NCBI GenBank assembly: GCA_027021605.1
Contig: JALUUA010000266.1
Coordinates: 1-6,748, forward strand
Source of the DNA: Candidatus Bipolaricaulota bacterium
Lineage (GTDB): Bacteria; Bipolaricaulota; Bipolaricaulia; RBG-16-55-9
DNA length: 6,748 nucleotides
Reading direction: 5' to 3'
Part shown: positions 1 through 5,154 of the stretch, piece after piece
Layout: every line of letters begins with the position of its first letter
How positions within the stretch are numbered: the stretch's first letter is position 1
The notes under the pieces: model-generated
Database searches by the model: none
Told to the model about the DNA's origin: nothing
What the model saw: only the letters and a program-made list of their open reading frames with translations
Translations under genes and position numbers: made by a program

Positions 1-270
1 GGCGACCTGCTCGATCTCTTGTTCGGTGAGGAAGGGGCTGGCGGCGAAGCCCCAGGCCCCCTTGTACAGCACCCGGATGCCGAAGCCCTCGTCTTGGTGC
101 TGGGTGAGGGCGGCGACTTGGCCGTTTCGCACCAAGATCCGCTCGGAGCGGTGCCGCTCCCAGCGGGCGTCGGCGTACTCCGCGCCCTGGGCTTTGAGGG
201 CTTGGAGGGCGGCTTGGAGCGCCTCCTTAACTTGAACTTGAACTTGAAGCCGCATGCTCTCCATCCCCAT
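1..270 (-). CDS. tldD: TldD/PmbA-family metalloprotease, N-terminal part (runs off the left edge)
   Basis: About 90 N-terminal residues are visible; the rest lies beyond base 1. After an amphipathic helix-like stretch (KEALQAALQALKAQGA), the segment AEYADARWERHRSERILVRNG followed by GFGIRVLYKGAWGFAAS matches the start of TldD/PmbA proteins, where a strand carrying YAD.R and RNG leads into G.G.RV...G.WGFA. The metal-binding region lies further downstream and cannot be seen. TldD, usually acting with TldE/PmbA, is a zinc metallopeptidase that cleaves unfolded or modified peptides. In-frame ATG codons occur at 270, 264 and 255. The first was chosen because AAAGGAGG (283-290, minus strand) ends 12 nt before it; that spacing is long, so 264 or 255 remain possible. 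The gene overlaps the HEPN gene by about 44 nt, so it is probably the distal member of the same operon. TldD versus PmbA cannot be settled from this fragment. Confidence 0.85.
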   Translation of the reverse strand, partial: MGMESMRLQVQVQVKEALQAALQALKAQGAEYADARWERHRSERILVRNGQVAALTQHQDEGFGIRVLYKGAWGFAASPFLTEQEIEQVA

Positions 271-685
271 CGGAACCTTGGGCCTCCTTTGCCAAGAATC
301 TCTCCATCTCGCGCACGAACTCCTTCGCTCGGTCCAGCGCCTTGTGAGCTCGGGACTCATCCACACGACCGGGCGTATCATAGTCACCGACCATTCGCAG
401 GTCGAACGCGTCCAGAAGGTAGCGATGCAAGTGATTGGGCACCTTCCCCGGCCGGACCAGGTGTTGACCAAATCCCGCGATTACCCCTGCGTGTTTGGAG
501 AAGGTCAACCCCAGCCGAAGGAGAGCCGCCTCCGCGGCGTAGAACATCGCGTAGTAGCTGCGCGAGGCGGAGAAGCCGTAAAATCCCCGCTCGAGGAGCA
601 ACTGAGCGGCTTCCAAGCTCTCCCGCGCTTTCTGAAGCAGGCTTTGAATGTCACGAACCTCAGGGCTCCCCGGGTCTTGCGCCAT
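227..685 (-). CDS. HEPN-domain protein, putative toxin partner of an MNT/HEPN pair
   Basis: A 152-residue mostly helical protein of the HEPN superfamily (PF05168/COG1895 type, from memory of the family). Helix 1 is at residues 11-33. The helix-2 signature SRSYYAMFYAAEAALL spans 41-56, followed by SKHAGVIAGFG (63-73), typical of this subfamily, and LRMVGDYD (96-103) before the last helix. The RX4HXY motif known from HepT toxins is not present. Only a loose R78-X6-H85 is seen, outside the usual final-helix position, so RNase activity is uncertain. The start is ATG at 685, whose A is also the last base of the MNT stop codon, implying translational coupling. The ribosome binding site (GGGAGGG, 698-704) is buried in a short hairpin. 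The C-terminus ends in six serines encoded by a hexamer repeat, beyond the folded domain. Its role is inferred from pairing with the nucleotidyltransferase just upstream. Confidence 0.88.
   Translation of the reverse strand: MAQDPGSPEVRDIQSLLQKARESLEAAQLLLERGFYGFSASRSYYAMFYAAEAALLRLGLTFSKHAGVIAGFGQHLVRPGKVPNHLHRYLLDAFDLRMVGDYDTPGRVDESRAHKALDRAKEFVREMERFLAKEAQGSDGDGEHAASSSSSS
229..248. repeat. Hexanucleotide tandem repeat (AACTTG)3 inside the HEPN/tldD overlap
   Basis: Three exact copies of AACTTG plus two further bases lie where two genes overlap. On the minus strand the repeat reads TCAAGT units. In the HEPN frame they give a six-serine tail just before the stop; in the tldD frame they give alternating Val-Gln (VQVQVQV) near the N-terminus. 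Because the unit is 6 bp, gain or loss of a copy would keep both frames open and change both proteins by two residues. Confidence 0.9.
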
Positions 686-1008
686 CAGAGGGTCACACCC
701 TCCCGCCTAACGTTTAAAAAGAGAGGTGAACGACCCTTGAGGAACTCCTCCTCCCCGACGAGGAGCACGGAGAGGACGACGTGGTACTTCAAGGACAGCT
801 CGAAGATCAACCCCGAGAGGCTCTCCCGCTCGGCTAAGGGGTCTTCCACCCGATCGAGCACCACCATCACGTCGACGTCCGACCCCTCGACCGCCTCCTC
901 TCGGGCGTACGACCCATAGAGGACTACCCGCCTCAGGCGCTCACCATAGATCCCTTGCAAAGCTTCTTTAAGCTCTCGCAGCAAAGAGTCAACTCTCCCT
1001 TTGGACAT
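685..1008 (-). CDS. Minimal nucleotidyltransferase (MNT), partner of the HEPN protein
   Basis: A 107-residue single-domain protein of the DNA polymerase beta-like nucleotidyltransferase superfamily. After a helix (about 5-20) comes the strand and loop VVLYGSYAREEA (28-39), then SDVDVMVVL (43-51). Gly32-Ser33, ten residues, then Asp44-Val-Asp46 is an exact GSX10DXD motif, with the two aspartates expected to bind metal. The usual GSxxRG glycine is Glu here (REE). I see no acidic residue in the later strand VVLSVLLV (77-84), where a third carboxylate occurs in many relatives. In characterised MntA/HepT pairs the MNT adenylylates the HEPN toxin to neutralise it; the same role here is inferred. 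The gene starts 14 nt after the pruA stop with only a weak AGAAGACGG-like ribosome site. It is fused to the HEPN gene by a TGATG stop/start. The order is MNT first, HEPN second. Confidence 0.88.
   Translation of the reverse strand: MSKGRVDSLLRELKEALQGIYGERLRRVVLYGSYAREEAVEGSDVDVMVVLDRVEDPLAERESLSGLIFELSLKYHVVLSVLLVGEEEFLKGRSPLFLNVRREGVTL
688..702 (-). promoter_or_regulatory. Hairpin sequestering the HEPN ribosome binding site
   Basis: On the minus-strand transcript GAGGGU, GUG, ACCCUC forms a perfect 6-bp stem with a 3-nt loop, extendable by one G-U pair. The 5' arm covers most of the GGGAGGG Shine-Dalgarno sequence of the HEPN gene. The 3' arm ends immediately before UGAUG, the overlapping MNT stop and HEPN start. 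A ribosome finishing MNT would melt the stem, so HEPN translation would depend on MNT translation. The pairing is seen directly; the regulatory role is inferred. Confidence 0.5.
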
Positions 1009-1022
1009 CGCCGTCTTCTAAT

Positions 1023-2648
1023 TTACCCCAAATACGCCCTGCGCCAGTCCCGCGCCGGGACGAGCGTCTCCTTGATGGCCCGCGGGCTGGTCCACCTGAC
1101 GATATTCAGCCAGAAGCCCGCCTTGTCGTTCGTCCCCGAGTGGCGCGCCCCGCCGAAGGGCTGCCTCCCCACGATCGCCCCGGTCGGCTTGTCGTTGATG
1201 TAGAAGTTTCCGGCTGCAAATCTCAACACCCTTTCGGCTAACGCGATCGCTCGACGGTCCTTGGCGAAGATCGAGCCCGTGAGCCCATATTCCGTCGACT
1301 CGTCGCAGAGCTTCAGCGTTTGTTCGTACTGATCGTCCGGGTAGACGTAGACCGTGAGCACGGGGCCGAAGATCTCCTCGCAGATGAGCTTGCCGCGCGG
1401 GTTCTTCGTGAGCACGACCGTGGGGTGGACGAACCAGCCCTTCTCGTCGCTGTATTCGCCGCCGTAGACGATCTTGTACTCGTCTTGGTGGGCTTTGGCG
1501 TGCTCGATGTATCCCACGATCTTCTCGTAGGCGTCTTGGGTGATGATCGCGCCCATGAACACGCTGAGGTCCTCCACGGGGCCGACCTTCAGCTTGGGGA
1601 GTTCTTCGAGCATCCTCTGCTGGATCGTGGGCCAGAGGCTCTCGGGGACATACAGGCGCGAGGCGGCGGAGCACTTCTGGCCCTGGTACTCAAAGGCCCC
1701 CCTTAGCGTGTTGGCCACGACCTCCTCGGGATCTGCAGACGGGTGCACGAAGATGAAGTCCTTGCCGCCCGTCTCGCCCACGATGCGCGGGAACGTCTTG
1801 TAGTGCGGCAGGTTCTGGGCGATCTGCTGCCAGAGCCGCACGAGCGTCTCGTAGCTGCCCGTGAAGTGCAGGCCCGCCAGGGCGGGGTGCTGCAGCACGA
1901 CGTCCCCGTGCCGCCCCGAGAAGGGCACGAACTGAATCACACCCGGCGGGAGGCCCGCCTCCAGGAGCACCTGCATGATGCGGTAGTTCGCCAAAAGCAC
2001 GGAGCGAGAAGGCTTCCAGAGCGCGACGTTCCCCACGAGCGCGGGGGCCGTCGGGAGGTTGCCCCCGATCGAGTAGAAGTTGAACGGCGGGATCGCCAAC
2101 ACAAAGCCCTCCAGGGGGCGCCAATCCAGGCGGTTGACCTCGCCGGGCGCCTGATCGGGCTGCTGCTCGTACAAGAACTGCATGTAGTACGCGTTGAACA
2201 CCCAGAAGTCGACCAGCTCGGCCAGGTCGATCTCGGCCTCGAAGGGCGTCTTGGACTGGTTGGCCATGATGGCCGCGATGTTCTCAATCCTCCGCGGCCC
2301 GGCCAGCAAGTCCGCCGCTCTTCGAAAGACGGCCGCCCGCTGGTAGCCGTCGAGCGCGGCCCACTCCTTTTGCGCCTCCAGGGCGCCCTCGATCGCCCGC
2401 TTCAGCTCCTGTTCCCTTGCGAGATGGACCCGTGCGAGCACCCGCTGGTGGTCGTGGGGACAGCGCACCTCGTAGATCTCCCCGGTCTCGACGGGCTCCC
2501 CGTTGATGATCAGGGGGATCTCCTCCGTCTTCGTCTTCAGCTCTTCCAGGGCGTTCAGGAGCCGGTCGCGCTCCGGGGTGCCGGGCGCGTAGCTTAGAAT
2601 GTGATCCATCTCGTTCTTCGGCTTTCCAAAGTCCCAACGGATTTCCAT
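1023..2648 (-). CDS. pruA: 1-pyrroline-5-carboxylate (L-glutamate gamma-semialdehyde) dehydrogenase, ALDH4A1-like
   Basis: An NAD-dependent aldehyde dehydrogenase of about 541 residues that oxidises glutamate semialdehyde to glutamate, the second step of proline catabolism; cytosolic. Numbering from the ATG at 2654, PPFNF with oxyanion Asn192 is at 189-193, FTGS at 264-267, VGETGGK with general base Glu294 at 292-298, and GQKCSA with nucleophile Cys328 at 325-330. EEIFGPVL, AAGNFYIND and QPFGGARHSGTNDK follow near the C-terminus. The sequence resembles the animal ALDH4A1 type more than generic ALDHs: FEYQGQKCSA, SLWP, YVYPDD and RWTSP are all diagnostic. It is a stand-alone enzyme without a fused proline dehydrogenase, and no proline dehydrogenase gene is visible nearby. 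ATG codons exist at 2654 and 2648. I chose 2648 because GGAGG lies 7 nt before it, whereas it almost abuts the 2654 ATG. The gene is 59-65 nt downstream of menE and probably cotranscribed with it. Confidence 0.95.
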   Translation of the reverse strand: MEIRWDFGKPKNEMDHILSYAPGTPERDRLLNALEELKTKTEEIPLIINGEPVETGEIYEVRCPHDHQRVLARVHLAREQELKRAIEGALEAQKEWAALDGYQRAAVFRRAADLLAGPRRIENIAAIMANQSKTPFEAEIDLAELVDFWVFNAYYMQFLYEQQPDQAPGEVNRLDWRPLEGFVLAIPPFNFYSIGGNLPTAPALVGNVALWKPSRSVLLANYRIMQVLLEAGLPPGVIQFVPFSGRHGDVVLQHPALAGLHFTGSYETLVRLWQQIAQNLPHYKTFPRIVGETGGKDFIFVHPSADPEEVVANTLRGAFEYQGQKCSAASRLYVPESLWPTIQQRMLEELPKLKVGPVEDLSVFMGAIITQDAYEKIVGYIEHAKAHQDEYKIVYGGEYSDEKGWFVHPTVVLTKNPRGKLICEEIFGPVLTVYVYPDDQYEQTLKLCDESTEYGLTGSIFAKDRRAIALAERVLRFAAGNFYINDKPTGAIVGRQPFGGARHSGTNDKAGFWLNIVRWTSPRAIKETLVPARDWRRAYLG

Positions 2649-2654
2649 GGTCAT

Positions 2655-2661
2655 CCCTCCC
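2655..2661 (-). promoter_or_regulatory. Ribosome binding site that decides the pruA start
   Basis: GGGAGGG on the minus strand directly abuts the upstream ATG (2654) but lies about 7 nt from the second in-frame ATG (2648). This favours the shorter protein, which begins MEIRWDFGKP. Confidence 0.6.
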
Positions 2662-2713
2662 GTACGCTACGGTAGCAGAAATCTCCCGTTGAGTCCAGGG
2701 TCTCCCTTCGTGC

Positions 2714-4216
2714 TTAGTCTCCCTCCAGGAACACGCGCCGTAGGGCCTCTCGGTAGACCTTTCCCAGCGGGTTCCGCGGCAGTTCTTTGAGAACGCGCAG
2801 AACGCGGGGGCATTTATAGCGGGCCAACTGCCCTCTGCAGAACGCGATCAGCTCCTCAGGCTGTAGCGAAGATCCTTCCCGGAGAACGACGGCGGCGGCG
2901 ACCCGCTCCCCCCACTCCTCGTCGGGCAGGCCCACCACGCAGACCTCCTCCACGTCCGGGTGGGCGAGGAGAACCCGCTCGACCTCCTGGGGATAGACGT
3001 TCTCGCCGCCCGTGACGATGCGCTCGTCCCGGCGCCCGACCACCCAAAGATCTCCCTCGTGGTCGAGATAGCCCCGATCGCCCGTGTGGAGCCAGCCCTC
3101 CTCGTCGATGGCCCGTCGGGTGCCCTCGGGGTCGCCGACGTAGCCGCGCATCACCGTCGGACCCCGCACGAGGACCTCGCCGACCTCTCCCACGTCGGCG
3201 TCCCACCCGCTCTCGTCCGCAACCCTTAGCTCGGTGAAGGGGAGGGGCTTCCCTACGGTCCCCGGCTTCTCCCGCACGAGCTCGGGTGGGGCTGTCGCGA
3301 CTTGGGAAGCGGCTTCCGTAAGCCCGTACGTGAGCGCGATGGGCCAGCGGGCCTCCAAGGCCCGCTCCAAGAGCTTGGGGGGGATCGCCGCTCCGCCGAT
3401 CAGCGCGACCCTCAGCGTCGGCGGGGGGGGCCGGTCGCCCCAGACGTCCAGCAGACGGTGGAGCATCGTGGGCACGAGCGAGACGAGCGTGACCCCATCG
3501 CGCTCCAGGGACTCCGCGACGGCCTCGGGGTCAAAGCGCTCGTGGAGCACGATTGCCGTGCCGTACAGGCACGAACGGAACACGATGCTGAGCCCGCCCA
3601 CGTGGCAGAGGGGCATACCCAGCAGCCAGCGGTCATTGGGCTGCACGCCCAAGCGGAACGCGGAGCCCAGGGCGCTCCAGAAGAAATTCTCGCGCGTGAG
3701 CATCGCCCCCTTGGGCTCGCCCGTCGTCCCCGAGGTGAAGACGATCGCCTGCACCGCTTCCGCGTCTCGAGCCTGCGGATTGCGGGAAAGCTCCCTAGAA
3801 GCATCCTCGGGGCCGGAGGGGGGAAGCTCACGAAGTTCCTCCAGAAGCAGCAAACGGCAGCCCTTGGGACGCGCGGCCTCGGCCTGCGACCGAGTCGACC
3901 GCGAGCACAATAGCCCTGTGCATTCAGCTCGTTTCAGCTGAGCGTTTAGCTCCTCGGGGGTCAAGCGGGTATTTAGGGGCACGAGCACGGCTCCCAAGCG
4001 GGCCAGGGCGTGGATCGTCTCCACGTATTCAGGAGAGTTGGAGAGGAGGACGCCGACGGGGTCACCCGACTTTACGCCTGCTGCCCTCAACCGGACTGCC
4101 AGGCGGGAGACGCGCTTGTCCAACTCACGAAAGGTCCAGCATTGGTCTTCCCAAATCAGGGCGATCTTGTGCGGAGAAGAGCTGGACTGGACAGTGAGCA
4201 GGTCATTGCATTCCAT
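2714..4216 (-). CDS. menE: o-Succinylbenzoate-CoA ligase (MenE), ANL-superfamily adenylating enzyme
   Basis: A 500-residue acyl-CoA synthetase that activates o-succinylbenzoate with ATP and CoA, giving the substrate for MenB in menaquinone synthesis. The ATP-binding loop FTSGTTGEPKG is at 160-170. MPLCHVGGLSI (201-211) is the MenE-like version of the A4 region. YGLTEAASQVAT (297-308) is A5, HTGDRG (377-382) is A7, GRRDERIVTGGENVYPQEVE (394-413) is the A8 hinge, and LPRNPLGKVYR (479-489) carries the A10 lysine K486. The PLCHVGGLSI and LTEAASQ forms, plus menA and menB nearby, favour MenE over a generic fatty acyl-CoA ligase. The ATG at 4216 is the only start codon in frame after a stop at 4259-4261, but the strong Shine-Dalgarno (4235-4242) is 18 nt away. 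A promoter lies about 50 nt upstream. A run of 8 G/C (3423-3430) sits inside the gene with the frame intact. Confidence 0.92.
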   Translation of the reverse strand: MECNDLLTVQSSSSPHKIALIWEDQCWTFRELDKRVSRLAVRLRAAGVKSGDPVGVLLSNSPEYVETIHALARLGAVLVPLNTRLTPEELNAQLKRAECTGLLCSRSTRSQAEAARPKGCRLLLLEELRELPPSGPEDASRELSRNPQARDAEAVQAIVFTSGTTGEPKGAMLTRENFFWSALGSAFRLGVQPNDRWLLGMPLCHVGGLSIVFRSCLYGTAIVLHERFDPEAVAESLERDGVTLVSLVPTMLHRLLDVWGDRPPPPTLRVALIGGAAIPPKLLERALEARWPIALTYGLTEAASQVATAPPELVREKPGTVGKPLPFTELRVADESGWDADVGEVGEVLVRGPTVMRGYVGDPEGTRRAIDEEGWLHTGDRGYLDHEGDLWVVGRRDERIVTGGENVYPQEVERVLLAHPDVEEVCVVGLPDEEWGERVAAAVVLREGSSLQPEELIAFCRGQLARYKCPRVLRVLKELPRNPLGKVYREALRRVFLEGD

Positions 4217-4234
4217 GAGGCGGAAGCTTGCGAG

Positions 4235-4242
4235 CCCTCCTT
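4235..4242 (-). promoter_or_regulatory. Strong Shine-Dalgarno far from the menE start
   Basis: AAGGAGGG on the minus strand is close to ideal, but the menE ATG follows 18 nt later. No ATG, GTG or TTG lies at the normal 5-10 nt distance in the menE frame. It may act poorly, through folding of the spacer, or be a remnant of an older start. Confidence 0.5.
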
Positions 4243-4270
4243 GATCATCGGTACATGCTCATGCCCTTGG

Positions 4271-4300
4271 AGTATAGGTTCTCCCCCAAGTGCCGGTCAA
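4271..4300 (-). promoter_or_regulatory. Sigma70-like promoter for the menE-pruA-mnt-hepn-tldD unit
   Basis: On the minus strand TTGACC (4295-4300) is followed after 18 nt by TATACT (4271-4276). These match TTGACA and TATAAT at five of six positions each. The predicted start near 4262-4264 gives a leader of about 45-48 nt before menE. The position upstream of the first gene after the divergent cassette makes sense. A five-codon ATG...TGA reading frame (MSMYR, 4245-4262) would begin almost at the transcript end. Confidence 0.6.
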
Positions 4301-4430
4301 TCGGAGCCCGCTTCCCCGAAGTCCAGATCGCTCTGCAGCCGATGGAATCCCCATCCCCGTAGCGCCTCTGGAACTCACCTTCGGTCGGTTGGGAGGAAGG
4401 GAGGGAGTAGGATCTCGCTACGAAAACGGG

Positions 4431-4447
4431 TACAATGAGCTGAGGTG
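4431..4447 (+). promoter_or_regulatory. Possible -10 box and ribosome binding site of the DUF433/DUF5615 cassette
   Basis: TACAAT (4431-4436) resembles a -10 element, but the expected -35 position (around 4408-4413, TAGGAT) is poor. GAGGTG (4442-4447) lies 7 nt before the ATG at 4455 and is an acceptable ribosome site. If TACAAT is the true -10, the leader would be only about 12 nt, so the promoter part is tentative. Confidence 0.3.
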
Positions 4448-4454
4448 AAGAGAG

Positions 4455-4760
4455 ATGGCCAAAGGGACGGCGGGCAAGACGGTTGCCGCCCATCCCCACG
4501 TCGAGCGCAAGGCCGGGGTCTGCGGGGGGGAGCCGGTCATCCGCGGGACCCGAATCCCCGTGTCGTTGATCGCCCTGCTCGAGAAGTCGGGCAAGACCGT
4601 CGATGAGATCGTCGCCCTCTACCCTCATCTGACACATGCTCAAGTGTACGATGCTTTAGCCTATTACTACGACAACCGGGAGGAGATCGACCGCTACCTC
4701 CGAGAGGGTAGCGAGGCGGAGATCCGCAAGGCGTATGAGAACGAGCCTTGGCTCAAGTGA
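4455..4760 (+). CDS. DUF433-family antitoxin (VapB45-like)
   Basis: A 101-residue protein with the DUF433 (PF04255) signature. GVCGGEPVIRGTRIPV spans 21-36, followed by a helix-turn-helix-like region: VDEIVALYPHLTHAQVYDAL at about 49-68, then AYYYDNREEID to 79. In characterised pairs such as the mycobacterial VapBC45 (Rv2018/Rv2019 type), DUF433 proteins are antitoxins next to DUF5615 PIN-like toxins. They are expected to bind the toxin and probably the operon promoter. The charged C-terminal tail (80-101, ending ENEPWLK) would be the toxin-binding part, by analogy. The start is ATG with GAGGTG 7 nt upstream. The stop overlaps the next start (GTGA). The gene runs opposite to all other genes in the window and sits between menA and menE. 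Confidence 0.88.
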   Translation: MAKGTAGKTVAAHPHVERKAGVCGGEPVIRGTRIPVSLIALLEKSGKTVDEIVALYPHLTHAQVYDALAYYYDNREEIDRYLREGSEAEIRKAYENEPWLK

Positions 4761-5110
4761 AGCTCTACCTCGACGAGAACCTCCCGCCGACGCTGGCCGT
4801 GGTCCTAAGGAGCCGCGGCTACAACGTGGTCAGCGCCCACGAAGTTGGCATGAGAGGCAAGACGGACGAAGAGCAGCTCGAGTACGCCGCAGCGCAGGGG
4901 CGGGTGCTGCTCACCTTCAATGCGCGGCACTTCGCGCCGCTGGCGAAGCGCTATTTCGAACAGGGCCGGGAGCATCCCGGAATCGTAGCCTCGACGAGCG
5001 TGGAGCTGCGTGAGCTGGTTCGACTCACAACGAACCTGCTGGAGCGGGCGAAGCCCGAGGACTTGAAGAACGGCTTCGTCTGGCTGCAAAGCTACCGAGG
5101 ATCGGGCTGA
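4757..5110 (+). CDS. DUF5615 PIN-like toxin (VapC45/Mut7-C-like)
   Basis: A 117-residue protein from the GTG at 4757; a TTG at 4748 would add three residues. MKLYLDENLPP (1-11) is the classical start of DUF5615 (PF18480) PIN-like proteins, with acidic D6/E7. It is followed by GYNVVSAHEVGMRGKTDEEQL (21-41) with D37/E38, then GRVLLTFNARHFAPL (48-62). In this family the last motif often reads TFNxxDF; here His58 takes the place of Asp, so metal binding may be altered. The expected activity is Mg-dependent RNA cleavage, inhibited by the DUF433 partner; this is inferred from the family. The GTG was chosen because it gives the family-typical N-terminus and a 4-nt overlap with the antitoxin stop, indicating coupling. 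The gene converges on menA with 44 nt between the stops. Confidence 0.87.
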   Translation: MKLYLDENLPPTLAVVLRSRGYNVVSAHEVGMRGKTDEEQLEYAAAQGRVLLTFNARHFAPLAKRYFEQGREHPGIVASTSVELRELVRLTTNLLERAKPEDLKNGFVWLQSYRGSG

Positions 5111-5154
5111 GCTTCGGTGATCTCGAGAAGCTTCACCCCTTCGTCTAAGACCTG

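Noticed and set aside
1743..2597. A 284-codon open frame on the plus strand opposite pruA, and similar long frames opposite menE, menA and menB.
   Set aside because: They are antisense shadows of well-identified genes in GC-rich DNA, with low-complexity Arg/Pro/Leu-rich translations and no recognisable domain.
2666..2676. GCTACGGTAGC palindrome between menE and pruA as a terminator or operator.
   Set aside because: The arms are 5 bp with a single central base, so it cannot form a useful RNA hairpin; it is unsupported as a protein site.
3423..3430. Eight-base G run inside menE as a phase-variation tract or sequencing frameshift.
   Set aside because: The menE frame is intact through it (it reads as prolines in RPPPPTL), and such a short tract is expected in GC-rich coding DNA.
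4245..4643. A 132-codon minus-strand frame covering the intergenic region and the antitoxin start.
   Set aside because: It is antisense to the DUF433 gene in half its length, has no family resemblance, and overlaps the menE promoter. Only its last five codons are discussed as a possible leader peptide.
4223..5133. GAAGCTT at 4223-4229 and at 5127-5133 as a target-site duplication flanking the DUF433/DUF5615 cassette.
   Set aside because: A 7-bp match containing a palindrome is easily chance, there is no transposase, and the copies are not at clean gene borders.
5110..5137. Inverted repeat AGCTTC...GAAGCT (with an alternative GGTGA...TCACC) between the convergent toxin and menA stops, as a bidirectional terminator.
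   Set aside because: The stem is only 6 bp with an 11-nt loop, has no T-tract on either side, and the two pairings compete. It is too weak to annotate.
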